Source: Drosophila persimilis
Taxonomy: Eukaryota > Arthropoda > Insecta > Diptera > Drosophilidae
Length of the DNA stretch: 64,000 nucleotides
NCBI RefSeq assembly: GCF_003286085.1
Contig: NW_020825294.1
Span: forward strand, 7,378,001 to 7,442,000
Reading direction: 5' to 3'
A program made the position numbers and the translations under genes. Positions 10,718-21,959 of the stretch are shown here, in pieces (the stretch's first letter is position 1; the number at the start of each line of letters is the position of its first letter). Under the pieces are notes generated by a model. It had not been told where the DNA came from. It was given only the letters and a program-made list of their open reading frames with translations, and ran no database searches.

Positions 10718-13700
10718 AAAAAAGTTTGCAAGAATCACCTACTAGTTTAACGAACGACCAAAGTTTAAGGGAGCCTAAGATCAGCTCACAAACAGTAGAG
10801 GAAACCCTGCCTACGGCATATCATTTTTCATTTACTCCTTTACCTGAAAGGGAAGCAAATTATATTACAACGCGTAAGAAAATTTTTGATAAGATAGATA
10901 GTTTTAAATTTGTAAGAAAGCCCAAACGTTCAACTAAACGTTTGAGACAATTTTGGAAGATGGTTCGCAAGAATAAGAACAAGTTTGTTTCAGCTATATT
11001 TCTCAGTTCGGATAACAGGCTGTACACCAGTGTCACCATTGAAGGCAGTGATTACATAGCTTTGTTGGATTCGGGGGCCACAATCAGTTGTATTGGAGGT
11101 TCAGCCGCGAAAGAAATGTTGGCGCATTGCAAGGTTAAGAAGTGTTCAGGAGCAATACGAACGGCTAACGATACTGAAAGTAAGGTTATAGGCAAGCTGG
11201 TAACACAAATTAATTACCGTGGATGCACGGCAGACCTAGAAATGTTTCTTATTCCTGAGCTCAAGCAAGACGTCTATTTGGGGATAGACTTCTGGCAAAA
11301 ATTTGGACTTTTAGATAAAATCTCACACACTGCAGAGGTATCTGAATTAGATGTTGGAGGTACGGATGACGTCGAAGAACCACCGAACCTACATAAATTG
11401 ACAGCAGACGAGAGAATTCGCTTAGATAAAGTGATAGGTTGTTTTCCATCTTTCGCTACTGAAGGATTAGGCCGTACCAGTTTAGTCACACACTCTATAG
11501 ATGTTGGAGCAGCTATTCCCGTAAAGCAACGACATTGGCCGGTATCGCCAGCCATAGAGAAATTGATGTTTGCCGAGGTGGACAATATGCTGGCGCTCGA
11601 TGTTATAGAGGAGTCGACTAGTCCCTGGAGCAGTAATTGCGTTTTGGTAAAGAAAGGCGAAAAATATAGACTGTGTCTCGATTCAAGAGAAGTGAACAAG
11701 GTTACAAGACGGGATGCATATCCGTTACCACATATTGATGGTATTCTAAGTCGATTACCACCCGCTCGTTACATCACTGGATTAGACATGAAACACGCAT
11801 TTTGGCAAATCCCGTTGGATGAACAATCGCGACAGTATACTGCATTTACAGTGCCTAACCGACCATTATATCAATATAAAATGATGCCATTTGGTCTTTG
11901 CAATGCCGCTCAAACTCTCTGTAGACTAATGGATCGAGTTATTCCAGCTCATCTTCGGACACGTGTATTCGTATATTTAGATGATCTACTTGTTTTATCA
12001 GAGGATTTCGAGTCGCATTTACTGTTGTTACAGGAGATAGCGTTGTGTCTACGCAAAGCAAATCTAACCATTAACATAGGGAAATCAAACTTTTGCATAA
12101 AAGAAATCACGTATTTGGGTTTTATTATTGGTAATGGTCGGATAAAGACAAATCCAGACAAAATCAAGGCCATCTCGAAGTTCCCTGTGCCAGTTACCGT
12201 TAAGCAACTGCGTCGATTTTTGGGGTTATCCGGTTGGTACCGACGTTTCGTTGAAAATTATGCTACCGTTAGTTTTCCCTTAACCGAGTTGCTTAAGAAG
12301 AAAAAAGATTTACAGTGGAATGATGATGCTCAACAGTCGTTTGAGACCTTAAAGTCCTGTTTAACCGCATCACCCATTTTGATAACTCCTGACTTCTCAA
12401 AACCTTTTATTTTGCTCTGTGATGCTAGCACTTACGGAATCGGTTGTGTTTTAGCTCAAGAACGCGACGGCGTTGAATTGCCAATTGCTTACATGTCAGA
12501 AAAATTATCCAAGGCACAACGTAATTATTCGGTTACCGAACTGGAGTGCTTAGCAGTCATAAAGGGAATAAAAAAATTCCGCTCTTATATTGAGGGACAG
12601 GACTTCGTAGTCATAACCGATCACGCAGCACTTAAATGGTTAATGCAACAAAAGGATTTATCGGGTAGATTAGCCAGATGGTCTATGAAATTGCGTAGTT
12701 TCACATTTAATATCCTACATAGAAAGGGGACACTGAATGTTGTCGCTGACACTCTATCGCGTCAGGATGAACCGGCTATAGAGGAGCTCACGCAAATAAA
12801 CCCCATGGTTGATCTAGACTCAGATCAATTCAAATCAGCTGAGTATCTGAGTTTAATAGAAAGTATTCAACAGAATCAGAGTAAGTTCCCAGACTTGAAA
12901 GTGATAGACGGTCAAGTTTTCAAAAGGACAGTATTCGCTTCGGGAGATGAGTCTCAAGAGAACGCATCATGGAAACTTTGGGTTCCGTCAGGGTTAATTA
13001 CGAACGTATTATATCAAGCTCATGACGCCCCTAGCTCCGCACATTGTGGGATGAGTAAAACCATAGAGAAGCTTAAAAGATATTTATTCTGGCCTCGCAT
13101 GGTTAGCCAGACGCGCAAGTACATATCTGAATGCACCGTTTGTCGCACGACCAAGAGTCCGAATATGATTCTTAGACCTCCTATGGGTAAACCATTCACT
13201 TCGGATAGGCCGTTTCAGAAATTATACATAGATCTCTTAGGACCATACCCACGCACGAAAAAGGGAAACATAGGATTGCTCATAGTTGTTGATCACAATA
13301 CTAAGTTCCATTTTCTGTGTCCCTTGAAGAAATTTACAGCCCCTAAGATCTGTGAATATCTGGAAGGGTCTCTCTTTTATACATTTGGGGTGCCAGAAGT
13401 CATCTTGTCAGACAATGGATCCCAATTTAAATCTAGCTACTTTCAGGCATTTTTAAATAGCTTCGGTATAACACAAAAATGCACAGCTATTTATTCACCG
13501 CAAGCGAATGCCAGCGAGCGACTGAACAGATCCGTGATAGCTGCGATACGAGCTTATATCGGTAACGAACATTCCAATTGGGACTGTAACCTGAATGCCA
13601 TTAGTGGTTCATTGAGATCTACCTTACATAGGAGTACAGGGTATTCTCCATATTTTCTAGCATTTGGTCAAAACATGATGTTGAATGGGAAGGATTACGC

Positions 13701-14049
13701 ACTCTTGCGTAAACTAGACCTTTTGAACGACGATACTAGAATGGAGAACCCAGATTCCTTGCAGCTAATCCGGCAACAGGCTAAAGCGAATGTCAATAAG
13801 GCACACGAAGAAAATTCGCATAGATACAATTTGCGCTGCCGTGATACACAATTAAAGATTGGAGATTTGGTATATGCTAGAAATTTCACACAAAGTAGTG
13901 CTATAAAAAAGTTTAGTTCTAAACTAGCCCCTGTGTTCATTCCCGCTCAGGTAATTAAAAAGCGAAGTCCGTACTATTACGAATTGGTCGATGAGAACAA
14001 GAAATATCTCGGCGTGTATCATCTGAAAGACATTCAAATCAGGAAATAA
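10693..14049 (+). CDS. pol: Pol polyprotein: protease, reverse transcriptase, RNase H, integrase
   Basis: The start is given as the first codon after the proposed frameshift. The frame is open from 10660 and has no ATG near its beginning, so independent initiation is unlikely. Domains in order: aspartic protease with LLDSGAT; reverse transcriptase with YPLPHID, TGLDMKHAFWQIPL, MPFGLCNA and the catalytic VYLDDLLV; RNase H with LLCDAS, TELECLAV and ITDHAAL, ending VADTLSR; integrase with an HHCC zinc domain (AHCGMS through CTVC), DDE core residues in YIDLLGPYP, LSDNGSQF and ASERLNR, and a GPY/F-like C-terminal module. It makes and inserts the DNA copy of the element. Length, about 1118 codons, is normal for a gypsy Pol. 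All catalytic residues I looked for are present, so the enzyme is probably active. Confidence 0.95.
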   Translation, partial: QQQADTSLEKSLQESPTSLTNDQSLREPKISSQTVEETLPTAYHFSFTPLPEREANYITTRKKIFDKIDSFKFVRKPKRSTKRLRQFWKMVRKNKNKFVSAIFLSSDNRLYTSVTIEGSDYIALLDSGATISCIGGSAAKEMLAHCKVKKCSGAIRTANDTESKVIGKLVTQINYRGCTADLEMFLIPELKQDVYLGIDFWQKFGLLDKISHTAEVSELDVGGTDDVEEPPNLHKLTADERIRLDKVIGCFPSFATEGLGRTSLVTHSIDVGAAIPVKQRHWPVSPAIEKLMFAEVDNMLALDVIEESTSPWSSNCVLVKKGEKYRLCLDSREVNKVTRRDAYPLPHIDGILSRLPPARYITGLDMKHAFWQIPLDEQSRQYTAFTVPNRPLYQYKMMPFGLCNAAQTLCRLMDRVIPAHLRTRVFVYLDDLLVLSEDFESHLLLLQEIALCLRKANLTINIGKSNFCIKEITYLGFIIGNGRIKTNPDKIKAISKFPVPVTVKQLRRFLGLSGWYRRFVENYATVSFPLTELLKKKKDLQWNDDAQQSFETLKSCLTASPILITPDFSKPFILLCDASTYGIGCVLAQERDGVELPIAYMSEKLSKAQRNYSVTELECLAVIKGIKKFRSYIEGQDFVVITDHAALKWLMQQKDLSGRLARWSMKLRSFTFNILHRKGTLNVVADTLSRQDEPAIEELTQINPMVDLDSDQFKSAEYLSLIESIQQNQSKFPDLKVIDGQVFKRTVFASGDESQENASWKLWVPSGLITNVLYQAHDAPSSAHCGMSKTIEKLKRYLFWPRMVSQTRKYISECTVCRTTKSPNMILRPPMGKPFTSDRPFQKLYIDLLGPYPRTKKGNIGLLIVVDHNTKFHFLCPLKKFTAPKICEYLEGSLFYTFGVPEVILSDNGSQFKSSYFQAFLNSFGITQKCTAIYSPQANASERLNRSVIAAIRAYIGNEHSNWDCNLNAISGSLRSTLHRSTGYSPYFLAFGQNMMLNGKDYALLRKLDLLNDDTRMENPDSLQLIRQQAKANVNKAHEENSHRYNLRCRDTQLKIGDLVYARNFTQSSAIKKFSSKLAPVFIPAQVIKKRSPYYYELVDENKKYLGVYHLKDIQIRK

Positions 14050-14069
14050 TCTCTCCTAATCAAGTTCTT

Positions 14070-14109
14070 CAGATAATTATTCGTCGAGCAGGTCTTGTAT
14101 AATTATCTG
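14070..14109. promoter_or_regulatory. Perfect 11-bp inverted repeat where a polypurine tract is expected
   Basis: CAGATAATTAT (14070-14080) and ATAATTATCTG (14099-14109) can pair fully around an 18-nt loop, ending three bases before the 3' LTR at 14113. The bases immediately before the LTR are pyrimidine-rich rather than the purine run that normally primes plus-strand synthesis. Confidence 0.6.
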
Positions 14110-14112
14110 TGG

Positions 14113-16266
14113 TGTAGTAGCCAGCACAAAATATAGGGAATTGGTTATCTTCTTTCGTCTCGTGAGACCCCCTAGTGATATTTCGAACGATCAAGCTTTA
14201 GCCGCTCTTAAGGTTGGATCAAAGCCTTAGCCGCTCTTAAGTCCGAACGCCCACGAACACATACAAGCGACGGACAGTGGGAAGCATAGACGGCAATCGT
14301 ACGATTGCACAGTTAAGCTATGCTGTGCATTAGACGATCGTTTTATGCTGCTGCGAATGTTCTGGATCATACGATTTCACAGTTAGTAAAAAGCTCAAAA
14401 GCTCTGCTGCACTGGCTACTCAGTCCATCGTCTATTACTGCTTTGAACAATATAAGAAAGTTGATCGATCTGTAAAGACGTGATAATTTCCGAGTGCGAG
14501 CAACATACATATTGCACACACATATATATAGTGCTATCCGGAAAATATATATATTTCCACAAATATATGCTGGAAGCATATAGTTACAAGTGCCGTACAG
14601 TTCAGTGGTCAGTGAATGACAAGAATTTAGTGCAGATATATTTGGGAAAAGAGGTATGTTTTCATATTAGTGCCGTGCACGTGCTGACATAACCTATGTT
14701 GCAGGGAGGTGTACCTAAGCTGCCCCATCGCGGTATAGTCTCGAGAAGACTACCCTGGGAGCTGGCTTAGGCGAACAGTTGTCGAGGTTTCTCCAACTCC
14801 AACCATAATTCATGTTTTCTGGACCTTATATTGCCACCAAGTCGGAATCTCCAAAGATCCAAGTGGAACAGATCAGCCTTAATCGCCAAGAATATTTAGT
14901 GCTGCTCAGACATAAATAACTAAATACAGGCTTGGCGGAAGATTCGTCAGTACGGCCAGGAACCATATACATCGCACCTGTTGACCTCTAACCAACTTCA
15001 GGCGGTCAACAGTCTACAAAGCAGCAGCACAGGATCGAGTTTTGTCCAATTTACATTTAATTCATTATCAAGTTCCAACGCATAAACATCAGCAGTTTAA
15101 CGTAATGTAACTGAAACTTTATTAACACCCCTCTTTGATGTTACGCGCGTACATACCTACATACATATGTGCATATGCACACTAAATTGTCTTTCGTTTG
15201 TTACCTTTTGGTTCAATTTTCGCGATAGAGCATAACAATTAAATTTCTGTCTGTATTATGAAAACCAAAACAACTGACTGATGACTATGCGACGGTGTTT
15301 GTAGCGTAATTGTATTGTATGCATTATATATTTATGATTTCCATATTTTAAACAGCTGCGGTCAACATCTACGACATCATTGGGCCCAACGATCAGCGTA
15401 AGACAATAACGCCGGAGTGAGTAATTATGTACAGCAAAAAGTAGTTTGGTCAAAAGAGCCTATTGACTTGAAAGTGTAGATATGCATACAGTGTATAATG
15501 ATTCAAACCCGTCTGCTCAGTGTGTATAATGCACCCCAGTCTGATCTAGCTTTTGTTTACGATTTCGATTCTTATTCTCTCGTTTATATATATATATATA
15601 TCTATACCCTAATGTTTTTCATGCTTTAAAATAATGAATTTATAACTAAACTTATATGATAATTAGGATTAAGGAAATATTACCCACAAATTAGAAGCTA
15701 AGTCAATTGTTGTGTTTCTACAACTGCAACGTAATGAATATTGAAATTGAAGCCTCACATTATATTAAAATATGAATCTTTTTGAATTGAAATGAATCTT
15801 TAAAATCATAAAAATGGTCTGTCGAGTATCCGTGCCAGGATCTTATAAAATGTGGTAAACCTTAGTAAAGGATAGATCAAGGGACAATGCAAGAACTCGA
15901 ACGCAATGTCATGGTAGGGTGGGTACAGAAGAGAGGGACAATCAACACCTAGGTTCTCTCTAAATAGAAATGGTTCAGTAGGGCTTTTATTTGGCGTGTC
16001 GGCGCTATCAGTATTTCAGTTTCCTTTGTTTTATATAATCACTTATAGTTCCCGTAAAGTGCACTAATTAAATGTAGTGGAGTACGATAGTACAATTAGG
16101 CGAGGAAGAACCCCGACCATCCGGCGAGCTAGACCCGAGCCTAGCAAGAGTGCACACGACCAACCCTATTTGTACGCCGTCCTTAAGTCAGTCATGGTCA
16201 TCTGCTGATACCGAGGGCCTATATATCTGTTTACACAAATATATATTTAAACTCTGGTACACTACA
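14113..16266 (+). repeat. 3' LTR, 2154 bp
   Basis: A copy of 6301-8457 lacking three bases. It ends ACTACA and is followed by the target duplication CAGG (16267-16270). It includes the second copy of the exon-like island (15356-15416). Confidence 0.95.
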
Positions 16267-16270
16267 CAGG

Positions 16271-18199
16271 TCATGCTAAACAAAAATTACAAAAAATTAA
16301 CTATATCAAATGTCTTCTTAGAAATTCCCACAACAGAGTCCAATTTAGCCAACTAGGCCGCAAGAAGGTCATTGTATCGTCAAGTTTTTAATTGAAAATG
16401 ATGAGCAAATTACTATCCCCGACTAAGTGCAAAAGTGTGTTGACTGCTCAACTGTGACGCACTCCCACCATCTATCCTTAGTTTGATGTACTTACTGGGG
16501 TATGGAGATCCTGAGAAACCCAGCTGGTTATGACTCTGACAGACACACAGCAGCCTTCCAGCCCGGGCACATTTTCTAAGCGACATTTTTCATTGCCCTC
16601 AGAGTGCAACTAACTGGGGAGAAGCAGAAGGCTCACTTATGTGGCAGGCTGTGAAATTTAATACTTCAGTGTGTGTGTGTGTCGCAATGGCGACAGATAG
16701 CCACGTCTACAGAGCAGAGAGAATTCCCTTGCCATAGTTCAAAACTTTATACCAGTACAAATATTCCATAGCACCAAATGGTAAAAATTTAAATTTGCTT
16801 ATTTCTCTTCTTTCAGAAATCAATGGAACTCTAATTTATTCCCGAAATTTGCCAGAAGAAGTCCCTTCTACAAGCAAGTAAGCGATATGAAATTACCAAT
16901 GGTGTGCGTTGGGTGGGCCAATAAGTGGGGCAAGCGGAGAGTGACACTTTCCAGCACGCAAATCACAGACATTAGCCGTCACCTGGGGGAAAACGAGAAT
17001 CTCGGCTCATCATTGCACCCGTGTGGCCAGGGTTCGCCCTTCTGGGGCAGACAATGGGGACACAGCCAGAAGCCAACAGATTTTCTGCAAATGTGTATGC
17101 AAATTGTGCTGCAAGCTCACATTTTAAATCAGGACTGTATTCCGCTTTTACATGCATACTTATATATATATCGTATGTGCATATTCCATTTTTATCTTTT
17201 CCTGTAATTCGATTCGATTTCCATGGTCCCTGTGTGACGTAAGTAATTTTATTGCTGCCTTTTGACTGCTCACAAAGGCACTCCCCGTGCCCGTTGCCTG
17301 CCCTCAAAATGCTTGTCGATTGCATTTTCCATTCGAAAGCAGAACATTGAACCGAGCCAATTTACCTTTACGCAAAAGTTTTTCTCTCCCAAAGCAAGTC
17401 GAAGTTGTGGCAGATGAATTTTCCTTAGATCTACATAGATAGGCATTTAATTTGATTCGAGGCCAACTCTGAATTGCCTTGATGTTCGTGCATGAGCCAC
17501 CGCATGTGCAATACTTCCGATTGTATATTTCCAAGACCTTATATTCGATATCCATTACATTCATGTCCTTTTTAGGTCGATTGCCTGTCCTGCTCCGGTT
17601 GAAATGAAATTGAAATCATCTTTTGTCCATGGCCTTACACATGGTACAGAATTAATCAAACAGCACCCAAAAATGAGAGGACAAAAAATCAGAAATATTA
17701 AATTATTCATACGCAATGTTAGCCCGAATGTGTGGCACACAAAATAGGCTCCGCCCAATAAAATGGTGATGGGTGTAAATGCCATATGTAAATGCTGGAC
17801 ATGCTTTGGATTTGCTGCTGATGACACGTCTGGGAAGTAGACAGAATAGATAGCACACCTCTTTGGCTGCCACAATAGCTGTACTAGGCGGAGGCTCTCA
17901 AGATTTTGTAGTCTTTTGGGCAAGCAATAAAGATAATCACTTACAGAGGCGCCAAATGTGACATCTATAGAATAAGTAATTTTAGACAGATTTTTAGACA
18001 AATGGTTTGCTTCTGGTAACGGCCCTTGATTTAATTATATATTGCCAGGTCGAATGAAACTGACCCACTCTATTGAATCTGTTAAGATGTTCACATTAAG
18101 TTTAGAAATCAGTTTCCTAGAGATTTTTTACTCTCTTTTACATGTGCGATCATCGACCGATTTCGAAATTTACAAAATAAATCTTCTAGAGTGTCACAT
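16271..18199. other. Non-coding stretch, no gene supported
   Basis: Only short, mutually overlapping frames on both strands without recognisable motifs. A (GT)n run lies near 16671-16682. No counterpart was found in arm B; this segment is either specific to arm A or lost from B. Confidence 0.5.
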
Positions 18200-19190
18200 G
18201 GCTGAAAAATATTCAAATTTTGGCCGATCCACTGTATACGTGATGCGACCCTTCCATCAAATGTCCATCACCGAATTGCATGGCTTTGCTATCATATCCC
18301 CATGGGGTCACAAAGTTACAAAAGAAAACCTATATAAACCACAAACTAAAAGCGTTTTGGGATTTTTGCATAAATATTTGAGCATTGTCCACATACATTC
18401 TTCTGAAAAAAAATATCCTCGCGAACAACTGCCACCAAAATGAATTATTTCGCTTGACTTTTGTGTACGCCTGAATTTTGGGTTACCTTTTTTGCACACG
18501 TTTTCCACTTGAGCCGAGAAAATTGTTTAGCTTTTCACATAGCTTTATCCGCAAAAAATTGATTAACGACAGAGGGATTTTCGCCAGTGGAGACAGTATA
18601 TTTTCACTATTTATTATTTCGAGCCTTAGAGTGCTCTGGAAACATAATACTCATAATCATACCCATTGCACTTTCATAGATATATATAGTGTACCATCCA
18701 TTCGCTTTGTGTTGCACGTCAATAAAAATCCGTGATTATTATTGACAGTTTTTCGCATTGCTTTCATCGCAATTGGATATTTTTTGGGGTAGAACACGTA
18801 AAGTATCGAAAAAATTGTCCAAATTTGTATATGGCAGGTCAATGCGGAAAATTGAAAAAATGTACAATTGCTTTCGTCGGGGGGAAAAATATGAAAAGGG
18901 ACCAAATGAGATTTGATATCCATCGGTTTTTTTGCTCTGCTCCAGCACGGACCACCATCTGTCGACGTCTTCCTTTAAAAAGGTTAATTGTGTCGCTCTA
19001 ATGTCTTTGGCACACCATGTGCGTGGTTCACGTGTTTCGTTTGTGTGGAAGACAACAGCCACAAAAGATTTGTCACCAGGAACACGTTTTGTTTCCATTT
19101 CAGGACAGGAGAAAATGCTTTCAAACTATGTGATGCTCGTCCCATTTCGGTGTCACTCAGCTAATGGGGAAATGGGTTTATTTCTATTTC
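18200..19190. repeat. Arm A2 of the inverted duplication
   Basis: Its reverse complement is recognisable at 42850-42110: the stretch around 18236-18340 (ATGCGACCCTTCCATC) pairs with 42785-42690, and 19060-19150 (GACGAGCATCAC on the complement) pairs with 42175-42260. Order and orientation are colinear with arm A1/B1. No gene is supported. Confidence 0.8.
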
Positions 19191-20303
19191 CTTTTTTTAT
19201 GCATCTTTAACAGCTTTTCAGCTATACATTTGGGAATGGGCACTGGGAATGTGGCCTCCACACAATTTTATTGCGAAACCCTCTATAACTTTCTGAATGT
19301 TTAATTTTTCAGCGATTGTTGGGAGTACATTTACTCTGCCAAATATTTGCATATTACAAGATATATTTTTGACAGATTGTTGGGTCTAATATATAATGGA
19401 TTTATTTTTTATTTAATCAGCTGAATATTATAAAATTGTAGAGTCTTTTGCAAAAGTATTACTCTCTCAAAAAGTTGACAATGATTTATTGCATTTTTTC
19501 AGGCGTCGTCTAGCAAACAAAAACTCAAGCACAGCATCATCAATTTTAATAAAATCTTCTTTGTCTTTCGTTCGGTTTCAGAACCACATGTGCATATGTG
19601 CATTTTCAACTTTAGGAAAAGCGAAATAGTTTTCTTAGGTCGACAGCAAATTTTTATGGGAAAGCTGTAAAAAAGTACTTAATTTTAAATCTTTTTATAT
19701 TTCTCTTTAAGGACAAATGTAGTTAAACGACATATGGGGAAAACGATTTCTAAGAACTATCAAAAAAGCCAAAGTGTGGCCAATAAAACCCCATACGGGA
19801 TGTTCGCCGCAGAACGCCCTCTAAATAGATATCAAGTTGAAGTCATATACAATTATTTTGAACTCACTATAAAAGACTATGGTAATTCCAACCAGCAGCA
19901 GTCGAGGAGGTCACAAGAACAAGTCCTTCTTATCCCGCTCCAAAAACCCATAACTGACCATTAATTTGCGAAAGTTGTTTGCCGTCCGCATTGCGGTTCC
20001 CAAAGCGGTTTGTGCAATTGCACTAGGGAATTTTATACAAATATATATATCTACAGCATAGAATATTTATTACATTTTTGTTTGTCGTGCGGCGGGTGTG
20101 AAGTTTAATAAATGTTAAAGCCGTCGTTGCCTGCTGTGCGAGATTTATTCTCTATTTAACAATTTATGGGGCATACTACAAGAGAAAGTATTTCAACGAA
20201 AGCTTTTCAGATAAGATGTTATTATTGTGGCAGCTTCAAAGCCAACTGTCTTGTCTGCTTACTGCTTCAGAGCCTAGAAGTTGATCCACTTAGACTCTAG
20301 CCA
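19190..20303. repeat. Arm A3, repeated in direct orientation at 32060-34590
   Basis: Matches seen: 19270-19400 with 32095-32230 (TTTCTGAATGTTTAATTTT), 19500-19700 with 32340-32560, and 19870-20303 with 34150-34590. The copy at 32060 contains about 1.5 kb (32660-34130) missing here. Homology stops at the same place in both copies (just after GACTCTAGCCAT), which marks a duplication boundary next to the gene-bearing segment. Confidence 0.8.
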
Positions 20304-20428
20304 TCTGCGTGACGAAAGAGTATATTTTCTACCCGATAGTCGAAGAGTTTAAGGGTAGATTAGACTCGTGGTGCCACTTTATGTGTGTAACACCCAGAAG
20401 GAATCGTTTCCGACCTCGGCCTAAGAAA
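20304..20428. other. Duplication-edge sequence, possible dispersed-repeat fragment
   Basis: The stretch around 20385-20420 (GTAACACCCAGAAGGAATCG) resembles a dispersed sequence found at many places in Drosophila genomes, as I remember it. It begins exactly where A/C homology ends. I cannot name the element. Confidence 0.25.
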
Positions 20429-20710
20429 TCAGCGTATTTCTAGGTATACGCTGATTCCATAACTCTTGGTCATTTTGTACCTATAGTCCTCCACAACGCC
20501 TGAGTCGCCCAGAAGCTCCACCGACTCCAGGTTAACAAGGAGCATCCAATTGTCTGTAGAAAGGTTGCAAGCCTGCAGAAACCCTCTGAATCTCTGCCAG
20601 GGCCACGAACGTCTTGGCATATTCCTTTACCTCTCACCGGGCTTTCAGGGATATATGCAGCCACTTATCCCGGTCCAAGGACAACACACAGGAGTACATG
20701 CAATACTTTA
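20429..20710 (-). pseudogene. Fragment of an unidentified coding region, broken
   Basis: On the complement strand a coding-like peptide (SLDRDKWLHISLKAR) runs into a stop. It resumes as EYAKTFVALAEIQRVSAG and later, in another frame, as LVNLESVELLGDSGVVEDY. The frame changes and stops suggest a decayed exon or a retained intron. I do not recognise the family. It lies 220 bases downstream of the eIF4E-like gene on the same strand. Confidence 0.3.
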
Positions 20711-20933
20711 TTGAGGATATCAATATACCATAACTCAAGTGCAGAGGAGTTTCGCTGTCATGTGATGTGTGCTGTGGACTGGTATCGGTGTAATCGTGGC
20801 TCCGAGTCGATCGTAGATGCACATTTCCGACACAAAATGAACTGTGCATTTACGACAACGATCTCGAGAGGATCTTGGAGGTGTATACTAGTATAACTAT
20901 GTGGCGTTTTTGTGGGAGCTTGAAGTGGGGCGT

Positions 20934-21941
20934 TTACAACTTATACATTGCATTAAAATTAGGTCCATGCTGGACCATGGCATCCTTGTGGGCCTGGTAC
21001 TGTATCTCAACGTTGGTCAATTTTAGCAGTCCCTTTAACTGCTGGCCCAGGGTCAGCACAGCGTGAGCATTAGCCGAGTTTCTGGTCCAGAGAGCTGTGA
21101 TGAAAATATAATTTATCATCCAGAATCTATCATCCGCCTCGAGTGCCACGAGTACTACTCACACAACTTGTTGGCCTTGTTGCGCACATTGATGACAACA
21201 CCGTTGATCTCATTCGAGTGTTGGAAGCACTCGCCAATGCTGCACAAAAGCTGAAGAGCGAACATAATGAGAGGGGCACATAAGCGCTAGGGTTTAAATA
21301 CTAAAACTTACCAAATCCTGCCACAACTTGTCATTCATGGCCTTGGTGTTTTTGTCCAACATTATAATCCAACGGCCGCCATCTTTGTTAATATCATCCT
21401 CCCACATGGGACTGCAAGAAGCCGACGTCAAATACCACCAAAGACACTGCAGATGTGTGAAAAACTTACCGCACTCCCTGCTTGAATACCATATAATCGT
21501 TGAAGACGCTTAGCTGAGATGGTGGCTTGATAAAATAGTACACACTAGCAATTGGTTAAGTTTCAATCAGTTTAAAGAACAATATCCGGAAAAAATGATA
21601 TGCAAATGTGTTTATTTAATTATTTCTACTCGGTGGAACTTTCCATCGAAGTGGCCTTATGTAAAAATGTGTATAAGCATTTTATAGATAGGAAAAAAAA
21701 CTCACGTAAAGAAATCTTCAACCGTATTGAAGCTTGTCACTTCATTAAGCATATCGCTCCAGTTCTTTGAGCGATCATTCTCCCAATGCCACACCGTCCA
21801 GGTGTGCTCCAGAGGATGCTTTATAAGCACCCCATAGTCCAGGAGGTTCCTCACTTCATTGGGCGAAGCCTCGCCCGATATGGTCATGTGCCCGCCCATA
21901 GCTGGGTACAAAGCAGAACCATCGTAGCCCGTATACACCAT
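20934..21941 (-). CDS. eIF4E-like: eIF4E-family cap-binding protein, intact, 5 exons, 219 aa
   Basis: Exons on the complement strand: 21941-21706, 21544-21470, 21411-21312, 21250-21163 and 21094-20934. Each is joined by GT-AG introns of 58 to 161 nt, and the phases agree, giving 660 nt. The product would bind the mRNA m7G cap and recruit eIF4G or a repressor. Markers: HPLEHTWTVW, NDRSKNW (cap-stacking W61, human W56), MWEDD (W107/E108, human W102/E103), GGRW, and INVR followed by basic residues and LW near the C-terminus. The position equal to human W73, the main eIF4G/4E-BP contact, is Phe (VEDFF, F78). The start ATG at 21941 is the only one near the N-terminus; an in-frame TTG lies 12 bases upstream. 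Drosophila has several testis-biased eIF4E paralogues and this is probably one of them; which one I cannot say. Confidence 0.92.
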
Positions 21942-21959
21942 CTCGCTTCTCAATATATT

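Larger units (their letters stand above)
6301..16266 (+). mobile_element. Complete Ty3/gypsy LTR retrotransposon, Osvaldo/Ulysses-like, with RING-finger Gag
   Basis: Two LTRs (6301-8457 and 14113-16266) begin TGTAGT and end ACTACA. They are flanked by the 4-bp duplication CAGG at 6297-6300 and 16267-16270. In order the element carries a tRNA-Lys primer site, a long leader with an internal repeat, gag with an N-terminal RING finger, a -1 frameshift heptamer, and pol (PR-RT-RNase H-integrase). There is no env frame: pol ends 63 bases before the 3' LTR. The LTRs differ by one 3-bp indel as far as I could see, and both long frames are open, so the copy is young and probably competent. The protein order is that of Ty3/gypsy. 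The very long LTR, 4-bp duplication and tRNA-Lys primer suggest the Osvaldo/Ulysses group, which is an inference. Confidence 0.95.

Noticed and set aside
14050-14112. A possible env gene after pol
   Set aside because: Only 63 bases separate the pol stop from the 3' LTR; no room for env and no spliced frame seen.
14367-14692. Conserved 70-codon frames in the LTRs (also at 6555-6883 and 15256-15453)
   Set aside because: They are conserved only because the LTRs are recent copies of each other; absent from the related LTR at 26377.
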